Shown here: positions 1 through 5,161 of the stretch, piece after piece | How the letters are laid out: each line of letters begins with the position of its first letter | How positions within the stretch are numbered: the first letter of the stretch is position 1 | From: an uncultured Oceanobacillus sp. | Lineage (GTDB): Bacteria > Bacillota > Bacilli > Bacillales > Amphibacillaceae | DNA: 6,753 nt | Assembly: GCA_938004015.1 (NCBI GenBank) | Contig: CALKWU010000202.1 | Span: forward strand, 1-6,753 | Reading direction: 5' to 3' | Position numbers and translations under genes: made by a program | The notes under the pieces: model-generated | Database searches by the model: none | The model's input: only the letters and a program-made list of their open reading frames with translations | Told to the model about the DNA's origin: nothing

Positions 1-2
1 TA

Positions 3-131
3 GATTATGAGCGCTTTGACCGAATGACAGATGATGGCTATTTCTTCGTTTCAAGGATTGTCGTTATCCCTTTTGAATCAATTGTATATAATTTTCAAAA
101 AATGATAAAGCCACCATTAGTTAGACTTTGA
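3..131 (+). pseudogene. IS4-family transposase fragment, truncated at both ends
   Basis: An open frame entering from the left edge reads DYERFDRMTDDGYFFVSR and then continues for about 24 residues to a TGA stop. The first 18 residues match my memory of the DDE-domain segment of IS4-family transposases (a DRGY-D-Y--FD-MT--GYFFVSRL-KNA type block). The sequence after FVSR does not continue into the expected KNA block, and none of the downstream part with the catalytic glutamate is present, so the fragment looks broken by an internal deletion or fusion. No terminal inverted repeat was recognised in the 84 bases before the next feature. The family call rests on a short stretch recognised by eye; the upstream part lies outside the window. 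Confidence 0.5.
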
Positions 132-214
132 CTTTTTGGCAAAAATTATTAAAATGCAGTTTACTGAATGTTCTATTTATATTTACGCAATACTAGTGAA
201 TTAAAATATATAAG

Positions 215-251
215 AAAAACCCGTTTCATTGATTTTTTGAAACGAGCTTTT
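215..251 (-). terminator. Rho-independent terminator of rlmD
   Basis: Read on the minus strand, 251-238 (AAAAGCTCGTTTCA) pairs over 14 positions, with two G-U pairs, with 228-215 (TGAAACGGGTTTTT) around a 9-base loop. The 3' arm ends in a T run continuing as TTTTTCTTAT. The hairpin begins only 8 bases after the rlmD stop codon. The A-rich 5' arm and T-rich 3' arm could let it work in the opposite direction as well, for transcripts from the transposase remnant. Confidence 0.85.
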
Positions 252-259
252 CCGAATAT

Positions 260-1633
260 TTATTTTTTTATAAGCAACGCACAACATTCGACATGAACCG
301 TATGTGGAAACAAATCGACCGGTTGGACTTTTTCCAGTTCATAACCAAATGCTGCCAGTTCTTTTATATCCGTTGCGAATGTTTCCGGATTGCAAGAAAC
401 ATAGACGACCCTTTCTGGTTGGGCGCGTCCGATTTTCCGCATCACTTTGCCGCCAGCACCTGAACGTGGAGGATCCAACAGCAACAAATCCGGAGTGCCG
501 AATTTTTCAATCACTTGGTCAATGCCCCGTCTGGCATCAGCAGCCAAGAAATATGTGTTGTCAATGCCGTTGTCCTTCGCATTCCGTTTCGCCGATTCAA
601 TCGATGTTTCCACAATTTCCACACCAGCGAGTTCGCCGACTCGACTTGCGAATGGAAGAGAAAACGTGCCGACCCCGCAAAACAAGTCGATCATTTTTTC
701 ATGTTTTTTCGGTTTGCTCAAGTCCAAGGCAAGTTCAACGAGTTTTTCAGCTTGTTTCGGGTTCGTTTGGAAAAATGTATCATACCAGAGACGATAACGG
801 TACCCGAACAATTCATCATAAATGAAATCCCTGCCTGACAACACTTCCACGTGTTCGGCTTGAGCTTTATCCGCCCATAACCTGTTTTCCATCCATAGTA
901 AGCTTGCGACTTGCTTATGATTTTTACGGATTCGCTCCGACAAATCTTCCACAGCATCTTTCAATTCAGTATGTGGTTTGGTCGCAAAAACCGCTAACAT
1001 GACTTCGCCCGTCGCAAAGGATTGCCTGACCATCAAATGCCGCAGCAAACCTTCATGCGTTTCTTTATCATATCCCGGCAAACGGTAATCTTTTGCCCAT
1101 TCCGCCACTTCCATCGCTGCTGCGACCATTTCTTCTCCGGCGATGAGGCATGTTTCCAATGGAATGATTTTCCGGAAATTCCCTTGTTCATGGAGTCCCA
1201 TGGAACCGTCTTTGGCAAAAGTGAATTCCATTTTATTCCGGTAATGCCACGGCTTGTCCGCACCGATGGCATCAAAAACCAAGTCAGGGTCAAAACCTTG
1301 TCGTTCCACTTGTTTTTTCACAAAAGCCGTTTTATGCTTCAGTTGGCCTTCGTAGGTCCAATGTTGCCAAACACAGCCGCCACATAAAGAAAAGTGCGGG
1401 CATGGCGGTGTTTTCCGTTCCGGATGTTTCTCGATGATTTCCTTGATTGGTGCTTTCGTCCATTTCAAATGTGGTTTTTCGGCGATGACTTCCACTTTTT
1501 CGCCAGGCAAAGATTCCGGAATGACGAGTGTCAATTTTTTCTTATTGCCATGCTCGTTTTCCCGCCAAACAACGGCTTGACCGGAACCTTTTTTATCCAA
1601 TTTTTCCACTTCAACGACATATTTTTTTGTCAT
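260..1633 (-). CDS. rlmD: 23S rRNA (uracil-C5)-methyltransferase RlmD/RlmCD (RumA family)
   Basis: This 457-residue enzyme methylates carbon 5 of uracil in 23S rRNA using S-adenosylmethionine. An N-terminal TRAM RNA-binding domain (about 1-66) is followed by the [4Fe-4S] cysteines C78, C84, C87 (CPHFSLCGGC) and C162. The Rossmann methyltransferase domain shows the QTNPKQAE block (289-296), the SAM loop LFCGVGTFSLPFA (317-329), DPPRSGAG (387-394), the catalytic cysteine C414 in YVSCNPETFATD, and the C-terminal general base E449 in HVEC. Length matches B. subtilis YefA (RlmCD), which modifies both U747 and U1939; a second paralogue, YfjO, also exists in Bacillus, so the exact target position is inferred. 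The ATG start is supported by AAGGGGGT at 1640-1647, six bases upstream. It is monocistronic, with its own promoter and terminator. All key residues are present. Confidence 0.95.
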   Translation of the reverse strand: MTKKYVVEVEKLDKKGSGQAVVWRENEHGNKKKLTLVIPESLPGEKVEVIAEKPHLKWTKAPIKEIIEKHPERKTPPCPHFSLCGGCVWQHWTYEGQLKHKTAFVKKQVERQGFDPDLVFDAIGADKPWHYRNKMEFTFAKDGSMGLHEQGNFRKIIPLETCLIAGEEMVAAAMEVAEWAKDYRLPGYDKETHEGLLRHLMVRQSFATGEVMLAVFATKPHTELKDAVEDLSERIRKNHKQVASLLWMENRLWADKAQAEHVEVLSGRDFIYDELFGYRYRLWYDTFFQTNPKQAEKLVELALDLSKPKKHEKMIDLFCGVGTFSLPFASRVGELAGVEIVETSIESAKRNAKDNGIDNTYFLAADARRGIDQVIEKFGTPDLLLLDPPRSGAGGKVMRKIGRAQPERVVYVSCNPETFATDIKELAAFGYELEKVQPVDLFPHTVHVECCALLIKK

Positions 1634-1652
1634 GATGTGACCCCCTTCGCTG

Positions 1653-1679
1653 TCAAATTAATTTGATCATTGTATCAAA
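1653..1679. promoter_or_regulatory. Overlapping inverted repeats at the rlmD promoter, possible operator
   Basis: TCAAATTAATTTGA (1653-1666) is a perfect 14-base palindrome. It shares its right half with a second inverted repeat, TTTGAT-N6-ATCAAA (1662-1679). Together they place three TTTGA/TCAAA half-sites from the predicted transcription start across the -10 box. This geometry suits a repressor site, but I recognise no known regulator consensus, and AT-rich palindromes can arise by chance. Confidence 0.3.
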
Positions 1680-1697
1680 GAATGAAGATTCGCGAAA
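1669..1697 (-). promoter_or_regulatory. Candidate sigma-A promoter of rlmD
   Basis: On the minus strand a TACAAT -10 box (1674-1669) lies 17 bases from a poor -35 match, TTTCGC (1697-1692). Transcription would begin near 1662, leaving a leader of about 29 nt that contains the strong Shine-Dalgarno site. The -10 is good and the -35 weak, so the call is tentative. Confidence 0.5.
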
Positions 1698-1731
1698 TAC
1701 AAACAAATACATAAATTTGTCGTTCATTTAT

Positions 1732-1739
1732 GCTATAAT
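1732..1739 (+). promoter_or_regulatory. Extended -10 promoter of the type I toxin mRNA
   Basis: The plus strand has TATAAT at 1734-1739 directly preceded by TGC (1731-1733), a full extended -10 element (TGnTATAAT, bases 1731-1739). No good -35 hexamer is found 16-18 bases upstream (ATAAAT at 1711-1716), which extended -10 promoters tolerate. Initiation is expected near 1746, giving a leader of about 90 nt before the toxin start. Confidence 0.75.
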
Positions 1740-1793
1740 GGTTTCAATAGACTGGCTTCGCATGAGGGATCCGGCAGCACGTCGCCCGACCTC

Positions 1794-1828
1794 GAAGTTT
1801 CATTGGGAGACTTCCCGGGAAGGGAGGT
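1794..1828 (+). promoter_or_regulatory. Two mutually exclusive leader hairpins controlling the toxin ribosome binding site
   Basis: Hairpin 1 pairs GAAGTTTC (1794-1801) with GAGACTTC (1807-1814), 8 pairs including one G-U, with loop ATTGG. Hairpin 2 pairs ACTTCCC (1810-1816) with GGGAGGT (1822-1828), 7 pairs including one G-U, with loop GGGAA; it buries the Shine-Dalgarno sequence GGGAGGTG. They share 1810-1814, so only one can form at a time: hairpin 1 frees the ribosome binding site and hairpin 2 hides it. CTTCG (1756-1760) can also pair with CGAAG (1793-1797) and disrupt hairpin 1. Pairings are visible; the switching role is inferred. Confidence 0.5.
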
Positions 1829-1835
1829 GTTGCCA

Positions 1836-1922
1836 ATGGACGTTGTTAGTGCGTTGACGCTGATGATATCTTTCGGGATGTTGATCGCGTTCATCGTTGC
1901 TGATAATAACCATAAAAAATAA
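1836..1922 (+). CDS. Small holin-like membrane toxin of a type I toxin-antitoxin system
   Basis: This 28-residue peptide begins MDVVSALTLMISFGMLIAF and ends in the polar, basic tail DNNHKK. One hydrophobic helix (about residues 5-22) followed by a lysine tail, with the LTLMISFGMLI core, is the pattern of the holin-like toxin family (Hol_Tox; related to Bacillus TxpA/BsrG), which insert in the membrane or disturb the envelope. The ATG is preceded by a near-ideal GGGAGGTG (1822-1829), six bases away. A long structured leader, its own extended -10 promoter and a strong terminator define an mRNA of about 290 nt, similar in size to bsrG mRNA. A convergent antisense RNA overlaps the last three codons and the 3' UTR. 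No prophage genes lie nearby, although several relatives in B. subtilis sit in prophages. The peptide is too short for most gene callers. Confidence 0.8.
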   Translation: MDVVSALTLMISFGMLIAFIVADNNHKK

Positions 1923-1959
1923 TCCCTCATGCACTCTAAGCAGGTAAGTGAGGGATTAT
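1914..1959 (-). terminator. Rho-independent terminator of the antitoxin RNA
   Basis: On the minus strand ATAATCCCTCA (1959-1949) pairs perfectly over 11 bases with TGAGGGATTAT (1929-1919), enclosing a 19-base loop, and is followed by TTTTT (1918-1914). The T run lies on the minus side only, so this terminator serves the antisense RNA. It overlaps the toxin stop codon and last codons. Confidence 0.8.
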
Positions 1960-2030
1960 GTTCCGAGCTGCCTACCCCTCTTGACGGGGTTCAGTCTATT
2001 GGGACCGTCCATGTTGCCGCATGGGCGGTC
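1914..2030 (-). ncRNA. Antisense antitoxin RNA (RatA/SR4-like) to the toxin 3' region
   Basis: A minus-strand RNA of about 115 nt is predicted from a promoter at 2067-2037 to an intrinsic terminator at 1959-1914. It would be fully complementary to the toxin mRNA from near its terminator back to the last three codons, the same layout as RatA against txpA and SR4 against bsrG, where the antisense RNA blocks the toxin and triggers mRNA decay. The RNA would begin with the hairpin 2030-2003, carry a small ACCCC/GGGGT hairpin (1990-1974), and end with the terminator hairpin. No ORF with a ribosome binding site is seen within it. Ends are estimates, and there is no detectable homology beyond layout. 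Confidence 0.65.
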
Positions 2031-2036
2031 TTTATT
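2003..2036 (+). terminator. Rho-independent terminator of the toxin mRNA
   Basis: GACCGTCCATG (2003-2013) pairs with CATGGGCGGTC (2020-2030) over 11 positions, one a wobble, with a 6-base loop, followed by TTTATT. The reverse strand lacks a T run beyond the stem, so the signal is directional. It lies 80 bases after the toxin stop. The same inverted repeat would form the 5' hairpin of the antitoxin RNA. Confidence 0.85.
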
Positions 2037-2067
2037 ATCATATGCCATCCATGACTTTCTATGTCAA
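2037..2067 (-). promoter_or_regulatory. Candidate promoter of the antisense antitoxin RNA
   Basis: The minus strand has a perfect TTGACA -35 box (2067-2062) and a TATGAT -10 box (2042-2037, five of six) with a long 19-base spacer. A shifted CATATG with a 17-base spacer is a poorer -10. Initiation would fall near 2030, at the base of the toxin terminator hairpin. An extra extended -10 (TGGTATACT) lies just upstream near 2069-2077 and could be an alternative. Confidence 0.55.
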
Positions 2068-2160
2068 GTATACCACGAATGGAATGAATGTACACCTATT
2101 TTTTTGCACCCAAAACATAATTTTTTTTAGAAAAGCTTGTCTTCGAAAAGCACGGTCACC

Positions 2161-2188
2161 GCTCGTTTCCAAAACGCTTAAAACGAGC
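2161..2188 (-). terminator. Hairpin after the uvrA-like gene, possible terminator
   Basis: On the minus strand GCTCGTTT (2188-2181) pairs perfectly with AAACGAGC (2168-2161) around a 12-base loop, ten bases after the stop codon. No T run follows directly; the next T-rich bases are about 12 nt on (GCTTTTC). It may act as a weak terminator or as a 3' end stabiliser. Confidence 0.4.
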
Positions 2189-2197
2189 TTATTCCAT

Positions 2198-4465
2198 TCA
2201 GCGACCAATTCCATTTCTCAACGATTTCGCTGTCGCTGTTTCTGCGTGAAGCAATTCTTGCGGCGTCCCTTCAAAAATGATTTGGCCACCTTGCTTTCCT
2301 CCACCAGGTCCCATTTCAATTACCCAATCACTTGCGGCGATAAAGTCCAAGTTATGTTCAATGATGATCACCGAATTGCCCCGGTTGACGAGATTTTGGA
2401 AAACATCGAGGAGTTTCCCGTTATCTTTTGCATGGAGCCCTAAGGAGGGCTCGTCCAAAATATAGATTTGACCTTCTTTTTGCAAGTGGCTGGCCAATTT
2501 CAGACGTTGCACTTCCCCGCCGCTTAAAGAGCTGGTCGTCTGTCCCAAAGTCAAATAACCTAAGCCGACATCTCGCAACATATCCACCCGTTTGATGATT
2601 CGCGGCAATTGGAAATAGTGAGCCGCTTCGTCCACAGTCAAATCCAATATGTCAACGATGTTTTTCCTTTCGTACCGATAAGACAACGCTTCTGCCGAAT
2701 ACCTCGCTCCGTGGCACGCTTCACAAGGAACCGTCACAGGGTCGGCAAAAGCCACGTCTGGTGTGATGACGCCTTTGCCTCTACAAGTCGGGCATGCCCC
2801 TATTGAGTTGAAGCTGAATAATCCAGCGGGCTGCCCCGTCGCTTTTGCAAAAATGAAGCGAATGTCATCCATGATCCCCATATAAGTCGCCAAAGTGGAA
2901 CGGCTGGAAATCCCGATACTTCCCTGCCCGACGATGATGCTTTCCGGATACTTTTCCGTGAAAGCTTGCAACATGAGGGAACTTTTTCCGGAGCCGGACA
3001 CGCCACAGACCGAAACGAGGACACGCTTCGGAATATGGACACTGACATTTTTCAAATTGTTGGAATCGGCATTTTCGATCGTGAAATAGTCGTTCCTAGG
3101 GCGTGGACTTCCATTGACGATCAACTTCTGATCCAATGTCGTTGCTGCATCGGCATGTTCCAATCCTTCCAGCTTCCCTTGATAGACGACTTCGCCTCCA
3201 TGTACACCAGCACCCGGTCCCATCTCAATGATTTCATCCGCTTCTTTGATGACCGCCAAATCATGCTCAATGACGATGACGGTATTATGTAGGGATTTGA
3301 GCCGCTTCATCATCCCGATCAACATGTCGACTTCTTCCGGATGAAGGCCTGCTGTCGGTTCATCGAAAATATATGTCATATTGTTCAAACTGCTGCCGAG
3401 ATGCCTGGCGATTTTCACCCGTTGCGCTTCGCCGCCGGATAACGTGTCCATCCTCCGGGAAAGACTCAAGTAACCGAGCCCAATGTCGATGAGTTGTTGA
3501 ATCGGTGGAAGTGCTTGTTGGGCAATCGGTTTGCCAATCGGATCTTTGATTTTCTCCAATTCGTTCCACAAATCCGGAAGTTCCATTTGATCATAATCGA
3601 CGATATTCAAGCCGTTGATTTTGCAAGCCAACACTTTCGGACTCAAGCCGGAACCACCGCAAGTCGTACACCCTGTTTGGGTCGTCACCGCCAACACATC
3701 GTCCATCGTTATTTCCTTCAATTTCGTAATGTCCCGATTGATGTATAACCGCTTGAATCGCGGCAATAATCCATCCCATTCGTGCGGTTGCGGTCCATTT
3801 TTCGTGTGGAACGGAGCGTAGACTTTTTCGCCATCTTGCGGACCATGTAAAAATAATTCGAGCTCTTCCTCGGAATAATCTTTAATCGGTTTATCTGGAT
3901 CGAATAGGCCACCGGTCATCATCCATCTGCCTTGCCAACCTGAAGGGGACAATGGTTTAAATCGTATCGCATAATCCTTGAGTGATTTATTGAAATCGAT
4001 GAGCTTATTCGCATCCGGTACGATCACCTCACCGTAGCCTTTACATTCCGGACAGCTGCCAAATGAGCTTTGTCTGGAAAAATCACTTGCCGACTCAATT
4101 CTTGGTTCCCCGATCCGCGAAAACAAAAGTCTGATCAATGGATCGACATCCATATACGTTCCAATGGTTGAACGCGAATTCCCTGTCGGTGGCCGCTGTT
4201 CCACCACGACGACTGGACTTAAGTTTTGCAAAAGATCCGCTTTCGGCCGTTCATAACGAGGCATCTGATTCCTCACGTAATGTGGGTAATTCATCGTCAT
4301 TTGCCTTCTGCTTTCCCTTGCCAACGTGTCGAAAACGAGGGAACTTTTCCCCGATCCCGATAATCCGGTAACTGCGATGATTTTTCTTTTCGGTATGTTC
4401 AAATTGATATTTTTCAAGTTGTTTTCTTGCAAACCTCTAAGAATGATTTCATCTTTTTCTGACAC
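2198..4465 (-). CDS. UvrA-like ABC ATPase, class II (short form without UvrB-binding domain)
   Basis: This is a UvrA-family DNA-binding protein of about 755 residues with two ABC ATPase halves. Half 1 has Walker A GLSGSGKSS (34-42), signature LSGGEAQR (342-349), Walker B YIFDEPTAGL (365-374) and switch H401. Half 2 has GVSGSGKSSL (488-497), LSGGEVQR (647-654), YILDEPSLGL (668-677) and H704. Zinc-type pairs are CPEC (138-141) with CTTC (266-269), and CPTC (558-561) with CEAC (581-584). The two Walker lysines are 454 residues apart against about 609 in E. coli UvrA (K37, K646). The missing 150 residues are in half 1, where the UvrB-binding domain lies, and the first zinc-finger CxxC is absent. 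Such short UvrAs include UvrA2 and the drug self-resistance protein DrrC. It probably does not replace UvrA in repair with UvrB. GTG at 4465 is preferred over ATG at 4474, which abuts AAAGG with no spacer. Monocistronic. Confidence 0.9.
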   Translation of the reverse strand: MSEKDEIILRGLQENNLKNINLNIPKRKIIAVTGLSGSGKSSLVFDTLARESRRQMTMNYPHYVRNQMPRYERPKADLLQNLSPVVVVEQRPPTGNSRSTIGTYMDVDPLIRLLFSRIGEPRIESASDFSRQSSFGSCPECKGYGEVIVPDANKLIDFNKSLKDYAIRFKPLSPSGWQGRWMMTGGLFDPDKPIKDYSEEELELFLHGPQDGEKVYAPFHTKNGPQPHEWDGLLPRFKRLYINRDITKLKEITMDDVLAVTTQTGCTTCGGSGLSPKVLACKINGLNIVDYDQMELPDLWNELEKIKDPIGKPIAQQALPPIQQLIDIGLGYLSLSRRMDTLSGGEAQRVKIARHLGSSLNNMTYIFDEPTAGLHPEEVDMLIGMMKRLKSLHNTVIVIEHDLAVIKEADEIIEMGPGAGVHGGEVVYQGKLEGLEHADAATTLDQKLIVNGSPRPRNDYFTIENADSNNLKNVSVHIPKRVLVSVCGVSGSGKSSLMLQAFTEKYPESIIVGQGSIGISSRSTLATYMGIMDDIRFIFAKATGQPAGLFSFNSIGACPTCRGKGVITPDVAFADPVTVPCEACHGARYSAEALSYRYERKNIVDILDLTVDEAAHYFQLPRIIKRVDMLRDVGLGYLTLGQTTSSLSGGEVQRLKLASHLQKEGQIYILDEPSLGLHAKDNGKLLDVFQNLVNRGNSVIIIEHNLDFIAASDWVIEMGPGGGKQGGQIIFEGTPQELLHAETATAKSLRNGIGR

Positions 4466-4474
4466 ATGGATCAT

Positions 4475-4479
4475 CCTTT
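4475..4479 (-). promoter_or_regulatory. Ribosome binding site deciding the uvrA-like start
   Basis: AAAGG (4479-4475) touches the ATG at 4474 directly, which is too close for initiation. It sits nine bases before the in-frame GTG at 4465-4463, a normal distance, so GTG is the likelier start. The mscL gene shows exactly the same arrangement. Confidence 0.6.
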
Positions 4480-4534
4480 ATTTATCTAAGTTCATTAAAC
4501 AAACTCAATTCTCTTGAATCCGCAAAACAAGCCG

Positions 4535-4563
4535 ATTATACGAATGTTCTTGAAATGTTCATA
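4535..4563 (-). promoter_or_regulatory. Candidate promoter of the uvrA-like gene with GAACATT direct repeats
   Basis: On the minus strand a perfect TATAAT (4540-4535) lies 17 bases from a weak -35 (TATGAA, 4563-4558), with a leader of about 60 nt. The promoter spacer carries two GAACATT copies starting 11 bases apart, one helical turn. The downstream copy, AGAACATTCGTATA, partly resembles a LexA/DinR box (CGAAC-N4-GTTCG) but its right half is poor, so SOS control is only a weak possibility. Confidence 0.5.
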
Positions 4564-4589
4564 AATAACGCAGTTTTATTTTTCCTGAA

Positions 4590-4616
4590 AAGCAAAAGAG
4601 GGAGTATCTCTACCTT
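4590..4616 (-). terminator. Weak terminator-like hairpin after mscL
   Basis: Minus-strand AAGGTAGAG (4616-4608) and CTCCCTCTT (4604-4596) pair around loop ATA with two internal mismatches and one G-U, followed by TTGCTTTT. It begins six bases after the mscL stop. It is imperfect but correctly placed, between mscL and the uvrA-like promoter. Confidence 0.35.
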
Positions 4617-4621
4617 CAAAT

Positions 4622-4996
4622 TCATGATTCTTTTTTCAATAAATCTCTGATTTCCTTAAGCAATTCCAATTGTTCATCAACTTCTGGTTCTTCCTCCATC
4701 TTTTCTTCATTCTTTTTCAATTTATTGAGCAATCGGATCACTAAAAAGATAGAAAATGCTATAATCAGGAAATCAACGACATTTTGAATGAAAATACCGT
4801 ATTGAATGTGAGCATCTCCTACTACAATTGATAACGTGGTGAAGTCTATGCCTCCCAGCAATAATCCAACCGCAGGCATCACGACATGATCAACCAGCGA
4901 AGAAACGATTTTCCCAAACGCTCCCCCTATGATGATACCTATCGCTAGATCCAATACGTTTCCTTGTGCAATGAATTCTTTAAACTCTTTCCACAC
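4622..4996 (-). CDS. mscL: Large-conductance mechanosensitive channel MscL
   Basis: MscL forms a homopentameric pore in the cytoplasmic membrane that opens under high tension and releases solutes on osmotic downshock. The 124-residue product shows the conserved N-terminal amphipathic helix (WKEFKEFIAQGN), TM1 (about 12-42, with GIIIGGAFGKIVSSLV), a short extracellular loop with GGIDF, TM2 (about 66-92, YGIFIQNVVDFLIIAFSIF) and a charged C-terminal helix ending EIRDLLKK. L17 and G20 match the E. coli gate residues L19 and G22. The ORF extends to ATG at 5005, but AAAGG directly abuts that codon. GTG at 4996, nine bases from AAAGG, gives MWKEFKEF, which matches the Bacillus MscL N-terminus, so GTG is the likely start. 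It is separated by about 155 bases from the upstream gene; I found no convincing -35/-10 pair there. Confidence 0.95.
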   Translation of the reverse strand: MWKEFKEFIAQGNVLDLAIGIIIGGAFGKIVSSLVDHVVMPAVGLLLGGIDFTTLSIVVGDAHIQYGIFIQNVVDFLIIAFSIFLVIRLLNKLKKNEEKMEEEPEVDEQLELLKEIRDLLKKES

Positions 4997-5005
4997 GTTT
5001 ACCAT

Positions 5006-5013
5006 CCTTTCCC
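5006..5013 (-). promoter_or_regulatory. Ribosome binding site deciding the mscL start
   Basis: GGGAAAGG (5013-5006) lies zero bases from the ATG at 5005 and nine bases from the GTG at 4996. Both spacing and the family N-terminus (MWKEF) favour GTG. Confidence 0.75.
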
Positions 5014-5161
5014 TGTAAATTGGATGCTCAAATGATGTATGAACATTAACTATAAATTTATCATATATACGACCGTTTTTTCATGTTCTTTATAGGACTT
5101 CTGTAAATATTTGAGCTTCATGTAACGAATGGTATCATCTCACCTTTACAATGGAACGCTT

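Larger units (their letters stand above)
1745..2001 (+). repeat. Two nested inverted repeat pairs joining the 5' and 3' ends of the toxin mRNA
   Basis: CAATAGACTG (1745-1754) is exactly complementary to CAGTCTATTG (1992-2001). GCATGAGGGAT (1760-1770) is exactly complementary to ATCCCTCATGC (1922-1932). The order is A, B, then B', A', so both pairs can form together and bring the first nucleotides of the mRNA next to its terminator. Long-range 5'-3' pairing that holds mRNA in a translationally silent form is known in type I toxin mRNAs such as hok. That this mRNA uses it is inference; the complementarity is seen directly. Confidence 0.7.

Noticed and set aside
304..825. A 173-codon plus-strand frame.
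   Set aside because: It is a shadow antisense to rlmD with low-complexity, Arg/Pro/Cys-rich composition and no ribosome binding site.
1663..1857. A 64-codon plus-strand frame starting before the toxin promoter.
   Set aside because: It begins upstream of the predicted transcription start, lacks a ribosome binding site and overlaps the toxin start in another frame.
1733..1930. A 65-codon minus-strand frame across the toxin gene.
   Set aside because: It lies opposite the toxin leader and gene, has no ribosome binding site, and its region is explained by the plus-strand toxin mRNA.
1745..2001. A MITE-like or other mobile element bounded by 10-bp inverted repeats CAATAGACTG/CAGTCTATTG.
   Set aside because: No target-site duplication is visible at the borders, and the repeats fit the ends of a promoter-to-terminator RNA unit better.
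240..2190. The 10-mer AAACGAGCTT shared by the hairpins after rlmD (240-249) and after the uvrA-like gene (2181-2190).
   Set aside because: Both are parts of separate terminator-like stems; a shared 10-mer is weak evidence of a repeat family.
2021..2443. A 140-codon plus-strand frame.
   Set aside because: It is mostly antisense to the uvrA-like gene, starts inside a terminator hairpin and has no recognisable protein features.
5014..5161. A promoter or riboswitch upstream of mscL.
   Set aside because: Several TATA-like runs exist in AT-rich DNA, but none has an acceptable -35 at 16-18 bases, and no structured leader was found.
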